Source of the DNA: CAZMNF01 sp964567595
GTDB lineage: Bacteria > Bipolaricaulota > Bipolaricaulia > RBG-16-55-9
NCBI GenBank assembly: GCA_964567595.1
Contig: CAZMNF010000007.1
Coordinates: 1 to 58,992, forward strand
Length of the DNA: 58,992 bases
Reading direction: 5' to 3'
The position numbers and the translations under genes were made by a program. Positions 1 through 8,355 of the stretch are shown piece by piece; the stretch's first letter is position 1; each line of letters begins with the position of its first letter. The notes under the pieces are model-generated. The model was not told where the DNA came from. It was given only the letters and a program-made list of their open reading frames with translations, and did no database searches.

Positions 1-55
1 GTTTCCCCGGAAGGGGATGCTGATGGTACGCCAGCGCTTCCTGTTCCGTCGTCAT
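1..55 (-). CDS. Probable NAD(P)-dependent malic enzyme, N-terminus only
   Basis: The gene runs off the left edge. From the ATG at 55 the minus strand reads MTTEQEALAYHQHPLPGK, which resembles the start of bacterial malic enzymes (an ALxYH...PGK segment just before the VVPTK region). An AGGGG ribosome site lies about 9 bases upstream. The same frame stays open further upstream, so a longer N-terminus is possible. The enzyme would decarboxylate malate to pyruvate, a substrate of the pyruvate-type oxidoreductases nearby. Only 18 residues are visible, so the call rests on a short motif. Confidence 0.5.
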   Translation of the reverse strand, partial: MTTEQEALAYHQHPLPGK

Positions 56-315
56 GACAATCGCCCCTGTTGTTGACAGAAGATCACCGGCCTTAACGTA
101 AGCCGCATCGTCGACCGCGGCCATGACGGCCATCAACACGCCCATGCTCGGTCGGGCGAGCCGGGCGTGTCCGGCGAACCAGATTGGGGCGGGATCTCTG
201 GCCTCTTGTCGTGGCGGCGCCAGGGGGGTCAAGCCGTTCAGGAGGAGGGCGGCGTGATCTACACGCGCACTCGCGGCGCGATCGGGGATCGGCTCGATCT
301 GATCTCGTGTCCTGG

Positions 316-564
316 TTATTTGGACGGAACTCGGCGTTGGCGAACGCTGCGAAGCAGCCAGCCGATCGCGACACCGACCGCGAGGACGACGAACAACATC
401 AGGGCCCGCGAGGTCGTGAGCGACCACACGAAGAGCTGGACGGTGGTGGCTTCGGCATTTTGCAACGTAAAGACCACGATCAGGACGGCCAGTACCAGGG
501 TGCTGACGAGCCGGACGTTGCTCGGGCCGGGTTGCGGGCGTTGCGGTTCGGTCTGTTTGGACAT
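316..564 (-). CDS. LapA/DUF1049-like small membrane protein
   Basis: An 82-residue protein with two predicted membrane segments (about residues 18-36 and 54-74), joined by a short loop with the LQNAE...VQLFVWSL sequence typical of LapA-domain proteins, and a basic tail (RQRRVPSK). In other bacteria LapA/LapB homologues take part in envelope assembly; here the role is unknown. It starts 25 bases after the trmO stop, so it is probably the last gene of the iorA-iorB-trmO transcript. A gap of about 260 bases without a recognisable gene separates it from the malic enzyme start. Confidence 0.7.
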   Translation of the reverse strand: MSKQTEPQRPQPGPSNVRLVSTLVLAVLIVVFTLQNAEATTVQLFVWSLTTSRALMLFVVLAVGVAIGWLLRSVRQRRVPSK

Positions 565-589
565 AGCCCCTTGCTAGCATACCCAGCGA

Positions 590-1009
590 TCAAGTGCCAA
601 ATGCGGCACCGCTCGGGCAATCGAGCTCCGGCACAAAGGGCTTAATGTCCACGATGGGCGTCCCGTCCAGCGCCTCGAGGCCGCGCACGGTCACGGTGTG
701 ACCGTCGACGGCGACCAGCTCGCAGACCGTCAACCCGATCGGGTTGGGTCGGGCCGGCGATCGAGACGCCAAGATGCCGCGCTCCTCGTCCCATCGGAGA
801 TGGCGATCGCTGGTGACGACGTCGCGATCGGCCCGGTCTGCCCAGAAGAGCACCCAGATGTGCGCATACGCATCGAGCCCGACGAGTGCCGCCTCGAATC
901 GTTCCTCGATCGCCAACGTAGACGTCCCCTCCGACCAGGCGCCCTGGCGGGGCGCATCCTCACGGGTCGAGTACGGGGAGCGCACGACGCCGATCGGGAC
1001 GCATTCCAT
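590..1009 (-). CDS. trmO: tRNA (N6-threonylcarbamoyladenosine37-N6)-methyltransferase TrmO-like
   Basis: A TsaA/TrmO-domain protein of 139 residues from the ATG at 1009. It has the family signatures SPARPNPIG and GLEALDGTPIVDIKPF, which bind S-adenosylmethionine in an unusual beta-barrel fold. The family methylates t6A37 of certain threonine tRNAs. It is shorter than the two-domain E. coli enzyme and consists of the TsaA domain only. An in-frame ATG at 1051 would overlap iorB by 29 bases; I chose 1009 because it sits just after the iorB stop and begins directly with the conserved IGVVRSPY strand. Neither start has a strong ribosome site. Confidence 0.85.
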   Translation of the reverse strand: MECVPIGVVRSPYSTREDAPRQGAWSEGTSTLAIEERFEAALVGLDAYAHIWVLFWADRADRDVVTSDRHLRWDEERGILASRSPARPNPIGLTVCELVAVDGHTVTVRGLEALDGTPIVDIKPFVPELDCPSGAAFGT

Positions 1010-1022
1010 GGGGCGCTTTCGG

Positions 1023-1637
1023 TCACGCGGCTCCGGCCGAATGCTCGGCATCGGCCCAAGCGATCCCGGCCTCGAAGGCGGCGACGTTCAGGTCGACGGT
1101 GTTCGGGGGGACGAGCTCGCGAAGCGCCTGGCGCCACGAGGCCAGTCCCACGTCGAGCTGGGTCGACAGCGCGCCGAGCGTCACCGTATTGGCCAGTTTC
1201 GGGTTCCCCAGTCGGTCAGCGTGATCCAAGCCCGGCACCATCCAGACGCGATCGGTGTGATAACGGAGAATCCCGGCCACGTTGTCCGGATAGGCGGCCG
1301 CTTTGAGCGATTCCAACGGCGGCGCCACCCGCTGGTCGTTGACGACGACGATCCCGCCTTCCGCCACATACGTCAGATAACGGAGGGATTCCAACCGTTC
1401 AAAAGCGAGCAGGACGTCGGCCTCGCCCTGGGGGATCATGGGCGAGAGGACCTCGCCATGGCCGTAGCGCACCGTGCTGAAGACGGATCCGCCGCGTTGC
1501 GACATCCCGTGGACTTCCGACGTGGCGACCTCGCGGCCGTCGATCTCGGCGGCTCGGGCGACGATCCGCCCAGCCAGCACCGAGCCTTGGCCGCCGACCC
1601 CGGCAAGCGCGATGTCCACCGTCTCGATGCGGCTCAT
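1023..1637 (-). CDS. iorB: Indolepyruvate:acceptor oxidoreductase, beta subunit
   Basis: A 204-residue IorB-type gamma domain with GVGGQGSVLAGRI at the N-terminus and the HGMSQRGG motif near residue 45. It pairs with IorA to oxidatively decarboxylate aryl pyruvates (from Trp, Phe and Tyr) to aryl-acetyl-CoA. The start codon overlaps the iorA stop by 4 bases (ATGA), so the two are translationally coupled. The length is normal for the family. Confidence 0.92.
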   Translation of the reverse strand: MSRIETVDIALAGVGGQGSVLAGRIVARAAEIDGREVATSEVHGMSQRGGSVFSTVRYGHGEVLSPMIPQGEADVLLAFERLESLRYLTYVAEGGIVVVNDQRVAPPLESLKAAAYPDNVAGILRYHTDRVWMVPGLDHADRLGNPKLANTVTLGALSTQLDVGLASWRQALRELVPPNTVDLNVAAFEAGIAWADAEHSAGAA

Positions 1638-4627
1638 GAGGACCTCCGTCGATTGAGGAAGCGGACGACGCTGTCGGCGACGCGGCGACCGGTGGCGATT
1701 CCCTGGGTTACGGTGCCGTGGCCGAACGCCGCGTCCCCACAGGCAAACACGTTCGGATCGACCGTCGCGCCCGTGAAGTCGATCGCAATACGACTGCCGT
1801 CCCGCGCGTGGCCGTGCGCCAGCAACGACAGATCAGGCCGCTCGCCGACGGCCAGGACCACCGAGTCGGCGTTCATGTCGGTCGTTGCGCCCTCGATCGG
1901 CTCGGGGCGTTGGCGGCCATCCTCGTCGGGCTCGCCCAATCGCATCCGTTGAAGTTGGAGCCCGGTGACTTGCCCATCGAGACTCCGCAGGCGCTGCGGG
2001 GCCACCAGGAACTCGAACGCCACGCCCTCCGCACGGGCCTCGGCGACCTCGTCAGGAATCGCGGGCATTTCGGCCTCGGTCCGTCGATAGCAGACGGTCA
2101 CCTCGGCGCCGAGCCGACGGGCCGTGCGGGCGCAGTCGATCGCCGTGTTGCCGCCGCCGATGACAACCACGCGCGGGCCGAGCTCCAGTGCCTCGCCGCC
2201 GTTGGAGCGCCGCAACAGCTCGAGGCCGTCCCAGAAGCCGCGGATGGACGGCCCCCTCCCCTCCAGTTGGATCTCGCGCGGCTGATCCAGGCCCACGCCG
2301 AGCACGACGGCGTCGAATTCGGCCTTGAGGTTGTCGAACGAGCGGTCCCGGCCGATGCGGATGCCACACTGAATCTCGACCCCGATCGCCTTGAGCCGGT
2401 CGATCTCGCCATCAAGGACGGCTTTGTCCAAGCGGAAGTCGGGGATGCCCTCGCGCATCATGCCGCCAGGTTCGCCGGATGACTCGAAGACCGTCACGCC
2501 GATGCCGGTCCGTCGGAGGTGCCAGGCGGCCGAGAGCCCGGCCGGACCGGAGCCGACGATCGCGACGTGCTCGGGACGGTCCGTCTGCGGCGCGAATTCA
2601 GCCCCCGTGTAGTCCGCCAACCCGACGTCGCCCACATGCCGTTCCACGGCCTGGACCGAAAGCCGTTGGCTGTCGGTGGTCAAAGGGAACGCGCGGACGA
2701 GCTCGGGGAACCGCTCGGCGCGCTGCGAGCCCTGCGGCCAGCCGAGCGCGTTCGTCTCGTGCTCACACGGGTGCGGGCAGACGCGGCCCGAGACGGCAGG
2801 GAACGGGTTGACGTCCAGGATCGTTTCCAACGCCCTGGCGTCCTGGCCCTCGCTGACGAGCTCAAGCACGCGCGGAATATCGGCTCCAGCGTTGCAGTCG
2901 GAACAGACTTGCTGGCAGTGCGTGCAGGCGATGCACAGCATCCCGTCGACCTGGAGGGTCCCGTTCTCGTCGATGCTGATACCGGGGCAGCCGACGGTCG
3001 TGCAGGCGTGGCAGTCGGCACACCTCGCGCGATCGATCCGGACGGGCTCGTCGAACTGCGTCCGTTCCAGCAGGACGCAGGGGGCCTCCGCGACAATCAC
3101 CGAGAGCGTGTCGCGGCTCAACGCGTCGTTCAGCGCATCCCGTGTGGCGTCGAGGTCGTAGGGATCAACGCGGGCGACGTGCTCGATGCCGAGTCCCCGA
3201 CAGAGCTCTTCCAGGTCGACGACACGAGTCGGCTCACCACGGACGTCCTTGCCCACGCCCGGATGGCCCTGATGGCCGGTCATGGCCGTTGTGTGGTTGT
3301 CCATGACGACGACGGTGCTCATGCCGCCGTTGTAGAGCACGTCGACCAGTCCCGGGATGCCGGAGTGATAGAACGTGGAGTCGCCGATGACCGCCACTAA
3401 GTTCTCGCGCTCGGCTTGGCCCATGACCTTGGCCATGCCGTGAGCCATCCCGATGGAGGCCCCCATGTTCATGCAGGTGTCCATCGCGCCCAACGGCGGC
3501 AGCGCGCCCAAGGTGTAACACCCGATGTCGCCCGTCACCGTGGCGCCGAGTTCGCTGAGCACAGTGAAGACGCCGCGATGGCCGCAGCCGGGACAGAGCG
3601 CGGGCGGGCGCGGCGGCAGCGGCGGGACGCTGGTCTGAGTCCCTTGACCATCTGCCCCATCCAGGGCCGCTCGGAGCGCGTCCACGGACAGTTCGCCCGT
3701 GCGCGGCAGGCGATCCTTGCCGATGACGTCAATGCCGAGCGCGCGGACCTGCTCCTCCAAAAACGGTTCCAGTTCCTCGGCCACCAGGATCGTTGAGCGA
3801 CCCTCGGCGAAGTCCGTGACAACTCGGCGCGGCAGCGGATGGGTCAGGCCGAGTTTCAGGACGGCCGCGTCGGGGAACGCCTCGCGGGCATAGGGGAACG
3901 CCGACCCGGCTGTGATGATGGCGAGGTCGCCGCTGCCCTCGAATATCTCGGCCCAGCGCTCGGCCTCGGCTTCCAATTGAGGCATTCGGTCCGTCTCGAT
4001 CCAGCTGTGGCGAATCCGCCCGTGGGCCGGCAGCACGACGTACTTCTGGGGCCGCTTGCGATACGGCTTGCGATCCACGCCGTGTCGCTCGTCCAGTTCG
4101 ACGGGGCCGGTACCGTGGGAAATCCGCGTCGTGGTGCGCAGCATGACGGGCGTGTCGTGGCGCTCGGACAGCTCAAAAGCCCGTCCTGCAAAGGCTTTGG
4201 CCTCCCACGGTGTGGCAGGCTCCAACAGGGGGAGCCGAGCGGCGCGGGCCAACAGCCGATTGTCCTGTTCGTTCTGCGAGGAGTGCATGCCGGGATCGTC
4301 GGCGGAAACGATGACCAGGCCGCCGTTGACGCCCATGTAGGAGGCTGAAAAAAGCGGATCGGCCGCGACGTTGACCCCGACGTGCTTCATGGCCGCCAGG
4401 GCCCGTCCGCCGGCGACGGAGGCGCCGACGGCTACCTCCAGCGCGACCTTCTCGTTGGTGGACCACTCGCAGTTGACGCCGTCGAAATGCGCCAGATTTT
4501 CCAAAATCTCCGTGCTCGGCGTCCCGGGATAGGCCGCCGCCACGTGGACGCCGCCCTCCCAGACGCCGCGCGCGACCGCGGCGTTGCCCGACATCAGCCT
4601 ATCGGCCGTCTTGGCGATTGGAGCCAT
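1634..4627 (-). CDS. iorA: Indolepyruvate oxidoreductase alpha subunit fused to a GltD-like FAD/NADP module
   Basis: This 997-residue protein is about 350 longer than ordinary IorA. Residues 1 to about 520 are a complete IorA: N-terminal Pyr domain, GDIGCYTLG near 364 and VIGDSTFYHSG near 412 for thiamine diphosphate. Two Fe-S motifs follow near 533-580 (CADCHACTTVGCP, then CIACTHCQQVC). The second runs directly into SDCNAGADIPRV, the start of a glutamate synthase small-subunit-like domain with C-x3-C, an FAD motif (VGSGPAGLSAA, about 687) and an NAD(P) motif (GGGNTAIDCA, about 816) followed by YRR. The visible architecture predicts that electrons from aryl-pyruvate oxidation can pass within one chain to NAD(P)+. 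NADP preference is an inference from YRR. Confidence 0.9.
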   Translation of the reverse strand: MAPIAKTADRLMSGNAAVARGVWEGGVHVAAAYPGTPSTEILENLAHFDGVNCEWSTNEKVALEVAVGASVAGGRALAAMKHVGVNVAADPLFSASYMGVNGGLVIVSADDPGMHSSQNEQDNRLLARAARLPLLEPATPWEAKAFAGRAFELSERHDTPVMLRTTTRISHGTGPVELDERHGVDRKPYRKRPQKYVVLPAHGRIRHSWIETDRMPQLEAEAERWAEIFEGSGDLAIITAGSAFPYAREAFPDAAVLKLGLTHPLPRRVVTDFAEGRSTILVAEELEPFLEEQVRALGIDVIGKDRLPRTGELSVDALRAALDGADGQGTQTSVPPLPPRPPALCPGCGHRGVFTVLSELGATVTGDIGCYTLGALPPLGAMDTCMNMGASIGMAHGMAKVMGQAERENLVAVIGDSTFYHSGIPGLVDVLYNGGMSTVVVMDNHTTAMTGHQGHPGVGKDVRGEPTRVVDLEELCRGLGIEHVARVDPYDLDATRDALNDALSRDTLSVIVAEAPCVLLERTQFDEPVRIDRARCADCHACTTVGCPGISIDENGTLQVDGMLCIACTHCQQVCSDCNAGADIPRVLELVSEGQDARALETILDVNPFPAVSGRVCPHPCEHETNALGWPQGSQRAERFPELVRAFPLTTDSQRLSVQAVERHVGDVGLADYTGAEFAPQTDRPEHVAIVGSGPAGLSAAWHLRRTGIGVTVFESSGEPGGMMREGIPDFRLDKAVLDGEIDRLKAIGVEIQCGIRIGRDRSFDNLKAEFDAVVLGVGLDQPREIQLEGRGPSIRGFWDGLELLRRSNGGEALELGPRVVVIGGGNTAIDCARTARRLGAEVTVCYRRTEAEMPAIPDEVAEARAEGVAFEFLVAPQRLRSLDGQVTGLQLQRMRLGEPDEDGRQRPEPIEGATTDMNADSVVLAVGERPDLSLLAHGHARDGSRIAIDFTGATVDPNVFACGDAAFGHGTVTQGIATGRRVADSVVRFLNRRRSS

Positions 4628-4835
4628 GATGTCCTCCTCAAGGGATAGAACCCTACCTCCATGATCGACGGGCGACCATGACGACGATCAACATGGCCTT
4701 ACCTGTTGTATCTCAGGTTTGGCGTTGATATTCATCATTCGTCCGGGGCACATTGGTGATAGAATGGCCCACGGGCAGAGCCGTTAGGCTCCGTCGAAGC
4801 ACAGCGGCACATCGTTCGATCTCAAGGAGGGCGGC

Positions 4836-6104
4836 ATGAAGGACCTGCAGCGACAGACGGAGATCAGCATGCTGGAGACGGCCCGCCATTTCTTTGACAG
4901 GGCGGCGGATCACATTCACCTCGAGGACGCGCTCCGCGAGCTGTTGCGGTACCCCAAGCGGAAGCTGACTGTCAACTTCCCCGTGCGCATGGACGACGGC
5001 GACACGCAACACATCGAAGCCTATCGCATCCAGCACCATCAGGTGCTCGGCCCGACGAAGGGCGGCATCCGCTATCACCCCGACGTCACCCACGAGGAGG
5101 TTGAGGCGCTGGCGGTGCTCATGGCCTGGAAGTGTGCCGTGATGCACCTGCCCTTCGGCGGCGCCAAAGGCGGCGTCCGCTGCCATCCCAAGGACATGAG
5201 CGAGGGCGAGCTGGAGCGCATGACGCGACGCTTTGCGGCCGAGATCGCCCCCATCATCGGCCCCGACGTGGACATCCCCGCACCGGACGTCTACACGGGC
5301 CAACGCGAGATGGCCTGGATCGTGGATACGCTCAGCATGCACAACAACGCCCAGTTCATGCCCGGCTCGATCACGGGCAAACCGCTCATCCTGGGCGGCT
5401 CCAAGGGCCGCAGCACCGCCACCGGGCGCGGCGGCTTCTTCGTGGCGCTGCAGCTGTTGAAGGAACTCGGCCTCGAGCCGTCCGATGCCACCGTGGCCGT
5501 CAACGGCTTCGGCAATGCCGGCACGGTCTTTGCGACCAACTTCCACGAGCTCGGCGCCAAGGTGATCGCGGTCAGTGACTCCAGCGGCGGGATCTACAAC
5601 GCGGACGGGCTCGACATGCCCCACGTCCAAAAGCACAAGGACCAAACCGGCTCGGTTCAAGATTTCCCCGGGGCCGATTCCATATCCAACGACGAGCTGC
5701 TCGAGCTGGAGTGCGACGTGCTGGCGCCCGCCGCGCTGGAGAACGTGCTCCACCGCGACAACGCGGACAACATCCAGGCAAAATCCGTCATTGAGCTGGC
5801 CAACGGCCCAACGACGCTGGAGGCCGACGAGATCCTTTACGACAACGGCGTCGCCGTCGTGCCCGACATCCTGGCCAACGCGGGCGGCGTGACGGTCAGC
5901 TACTTCGAGTGGGTCCAAGATCGGCAGTTCTACTTCTGGAGCGCCGAGGACGTGGACACCAAGTTGAAGGAGTTCATGGATCACGCGTTCCAGCAGGTCT
6001 GGCAAACCCACCAGAAGGACGGCATCAACATGCGCACGGCGGCCTACGTGGTCGCCGTCGACCGCGTAGCGGAGGCGGCACGAGCCCGCGGCCTCTACGC
6101 CTAG
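4836..6104 (+). CDS. gdhA: Glutamate dehydrogenase (Glu/Leu/Phe/Val family)
   Basis: A 422-residue hexameric-type dehydrogenase. It shows GPTKGGIRYHP and PFGGAKGGVRCHP with the substrate and catalytic lysines, and the Rossmann motif NGFGNAGTV near residue 225. The start at 4836 has a strong AAGGAGG site. It interconverts glutamate with 2-oxoglutarate plus ammonia, so it can regenerate the amino acceptor for the aminotransferase at 15479. It is divergent from iorA and convergent with the por operon, separated by a terminator. Cofactor choice cannot be read with certainty, and a Leu/Phe specificity is not excluded. Confidence 0.9.
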   Translation: MKDLQRQTEISMLETARHFFDRAADHIHLEDALRELLRYPKRKLTVNFPVRMDDGDTQHIEAYRIQHHQVLGPTKGGIRYHPDVTHEEVEALAVLMAWKCAVMHLPFGGAKGGVRCHPKDMSEGELERMTRRFAAEIAPIIGPDVDIPAPDVYTGQREMAWIVDTLSMHNNAQFMPGSITGKPLILGGSKGRSTATGRGGFFVALQLLKELGLEPSDATVAVNGFGNAGTVFATNFHELGAKVIAVSDSSGGIYNADGLDMPHVQKHKDQTGSVQDFPGADSISNDELLELECDVLAPAALENVLHRDNADNIQAKSVIELANGPTTLEADEILYDNGVAVVPDILANAGGVTVSYFEWVQDRQFYFWSAEDVDTKLKEFMDHAFQQVWQTHQKDGINMRTAAYVVAVDRVAEAARARGLYA

Positions 6105-6157
6105 CGCATCGATGGGCGACCCCGATCGCCCATCCGAAAACCCCTCCTTTGGATGCG

Positions 6158-6194
6158 GAGAGCCGGCGCCCGAGCGTCCCGGGCGCCGGCTCTC
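6158..6194. terminator. Bidirectional hairpin between gdhA and porB
   Basis: A perfect 15-bp inverted repeat (GAGAGCCGGCGCCCG and its complement) with a 7-base loop lies in the convergent gap between gdhA and the last gene of the por operon. There is no strong T-run, but the position and stem strength fit a shared terminator. Confidence 0.75.
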
Positions 6195-6244
6195 GGCGTG
6201 TCGCCGATGGCTCGATCGGAGATTGACTCGGCTGGATCGTCGCG

Positions 6245-7165
6245 TCACTGGGGGCGGCCAGCGTCGCGGGTCAGCCGGTCCCAGCGCTTGTCGACCTCGG
6301 CCTGGATCTGTTCCAGGGCCTCGTCGCTGAGATCGCGGAAACGGCCCTGGGCACGGAAGTAAGCCCCGACCGGCAGTCCCCTCGGTTCCACGTTGATGGT
6401 CACGTGCTCGCCGTGGGTCATCTCGTAGAGCGGGAAGACCTTCGTGTCCACGGCCAATCGGGCGACGTCGATGGACGCCTCGGCGTCGATCTTCCAGCCC
6501 GGCGGACACGGCGAGAACAGATGGATGAACGTCGTCCCGCTGGTCCCCTGCGCCCTCTGGAACTTCTCGACGAGGTCATCGGGATACGCCACGCTCGCCG
6601 TGGCGATGTAGGGAACCTCGTGAGCGGCCAGAATGCGAACGATGTCCTTCTTGGGCCGAGCTTTCAGGCCGCCCTTGGGCGTCGTCGTCGTCCAGGCGCC
6701 TTCGGGCGTGGCGCCGCTGCGCTGGATGCCGGTGTTCATGTAGGCTTCGTTGTCGTAGCAGACGTAGAGGATATCTTCGTTGCGTTCCGCGGCGCCCGAG
6801 AGAGCTTGCAGGCCGATGTCGAACGTGCCGCCGTCGCCGGCCCAGGCCATGACGGTCACGTCGTCTTGGCCCTGCATCGCCAGCGAGGCGCGTAGGCCCG
6901 ACGCCGTGGCTGCGGCCGTCTCGAACGCCGTGTGGAACAGCGGGACGTCGACGGTGGATGTCGGGTACGGCCCAGCGATGATGGACCAACAGCACGCCGG
7001 CACCACGACCATCGTCCGCTCGCCGAGGGCCTTCAGCGCCAGCCGCATGGCGAGACTCGCTCCACATCCCGGACACGCCAGGTGCCCAGGGTGCATGTGC
7101 TCGCGCGCGGGAATCTGGAAGTTCGTCGTCCGTCCGTTTGTGGTCAGCTGTTTGGATGGGGTCAT
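6245..7165 (-). CDS. porB: 2-oxoacid (pyruvate-type):acceptor oxidoreductase beta subunit, set 1
   Basis: A 306-residue thiamine-diphosphate-binding beta subunit. It has CPGCGASLAMRLAL near residue 33, CC near 60, the TPP motif AGDGGTFDIGLQ near 130, the CYDNEAYMNTGIQRSG signature and a late Cys in FSPCPPGW; these cysteines would hold the proximal [4Fe-4S] cluster. It starts by ATGA overlap with porA. It is the last gene of the eight-gene operon and ends just before the hairpin at 6158. The fold matches PorB of four-subunit pyruvate synthases, but pyruvate versus branched-chain 2-oxoacids cannot be told from sequence alone. Confidence 0.9.
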   Translation of the reverse strand: MTPSKQLTTNGRTTNFQIPAREHMHPGHLACPGCGASLAMRLALKALGERTMVVVPACCWSIIAGPYPTSTVDVPLFHTAFETAAATASGLRASLAMQGQDDVTVMAWAGDGGTFDIGLQALSGAAERNEDILYVCYDNEAYMNTGIQRSGATPEGAWTTTTPKGGLKARPKKDIVRILAAHEVPYIATASVAYPDDLVEKFQRAQGTSGTTFIHLFSPCPPGWKIDAEASIDVARLAVDTKVFPLYEMTHGEHVTINVEPRGLPVGAYFRAQGRFRDLSDEALEQIQAEVDKRWDRLTRDAGRPQ

Positions 7166-8355
7166 CGCGACCTCCCGTTCGTGGCCGTGGCCACGGCTTC
7201 GGCCTGCTTGAGGCCGATCCAGTAGGGTTCCTCCGACGGGCGATCGCTCGTTTGGGCCGTGTCGACGACCTCGTGGATCGTGTCCGGCGTGATGTCGCGT
7301 CCGCCGAGTCCCGCCACAAAGCCGAAGACCGTCGGTGCGTCGGGTTGGCCGTAAAGCGCGCTCTTCAGCTCGGCGTGGAAGATCCCGTGGTGGCCGAACG
7401 ACAGGTTGCGATCGAGGACGGCCACCTTGGGGGTGCCGAGCAGCGCCTCTCGGACCGCTTCAAAGGGGAACGGCCGGAACACGCGGAGTTTCAACAGGCC
7501 GACCTTCTCGCCGTGGGCGCGGCGCTCGTCGATGACCTCGCGGGCCGTGCTGGTGATCGTCGAGGCCGTGACCACGACGACGTCGGCGTCGGCCGTGCGG
7601 TAGGCTTCAACCTGCCCGTAGAAGCGCCCGAAGCGCTCGCCGTAGTCGCGGCCGACCTCGTCGATGGCGTCCTTGGCTTCCACGAAGCCCTGCTGGATCT
7701 TGTGCCGGAACTCGAAATATCCATCGGGCGTGACGAGCGAGCCGAAGGCGTGCGGGTCCTCGACGTCCATCTTGACGGTCGGCTCGTACGGCGGCAGAAA
7801 GGCGTCGACCTCGGCTTGATCGGGGATCTCGACGGGCTCGGACGTGTGCGAGAGGAAGAACGCGTCCAGCACGATCATCGTGGGCAACTTCACCTGCTCC
7901 GCGATCTTGAACGCTTGGAGGGTCGTGTCGAGCACCTCCTGGTTGGACTCACAGTAGATTTGCAGCCACCCCGTGTCGCGCTGGGCGAGGCTGTCGGTCT
8001 GCTCGCTCCAGATCGACCAGGCCGGGGCCATCGCTCGATTGACCTCGGCCATGACGATCGGGAGCCGCGCGCCCGCTGCCCAGTGGAGCACCTCGTGCAT
8101 CAACGCCAATCCTTGGGACGAGGTGGCGGTAAACGCCCGCGATCCGCCCGCGGAGGCGCCGATGCAGCTGGCCATTGCCGAGTGCTCCGATTCGACCTTG
8201 ACGAACTCCGCATCCAGATCGCCCTTGGCGCAGAGCTCCGCCAGTTCCTCGACGATCCCCGTCTGGGGCGTGATCGGGTACGCCGCGATCACGTCGACGC
8301 GCGCCAGTTGGGCGCCGATTGAGGCGGCATGGTTGCCCATCATTACGCGCTTCAT
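7162..8355 (-). CDS. porA: 2-oxoacid (pyruvate-type):acceptor oxidoreductase alpha subunit, set 1
   Basis: From the ATG at 8355 this is a 397-residue PorA. It has the Pyr-domain motif AAYPITPQTGIVEELAEL, the KVESEHSAMA segment and a C-terminal DRNLSFGHHG...GLGGRDI region typical of domain II/III of PorA. The start overlaps the preceding stop by 4 bases. An upstream in-frame ATG at 8409 lies inside the previous gene and is unlikely. It forms the catalytic heterotetramer with the PorB at 6245, the PorC at 10109 and the ferredoxin module of the GltD-PorD fusion. Confidence 0.9.
   Translation of the reverse strand: MKRVMMGNHAASIGAQLARVDVIAAYPITPQTGIVEELAELCAKGDLDAEFVKVESEHSAMASCIGASAGGSRAFTATSSQGLALMHEVLHWAAGARLPIVMAEVNRAMAPAWSIWSEQTDSLAQRDTGWLQIYCESNQEVLDTTLQAFKIAEQVKLPTMIVLDAFFLSHTSEPVEIPDQAEVDAFLPPYEPTVKMDVEDPHAFGSLVTPDGYFEFRHKIQQGFVEAKDAIDEVGRDYGERFGRFYGQVEAYRTADADVVVVTASTITSTAREVIDERRAHGEKVGLLKLRVFRPFPFEAVREALLGTPKVAVLDRNLSFGHHGIFHAELKSALYGQPDAPTVFGFVAGLGGRDITPDTIHEVVDTAQTSDRPSEEPYWIGLKQAEAVATATNGRSR

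Noticed and set aside
744..1952. Long plus-strand open frame opposite iorB and iorA
   Set aside because: It is antisense to two well-recognised genes and Arg/Gly-rich, as expected from the opposite strand of GC-rich coding DNA. No domain is recognisable.
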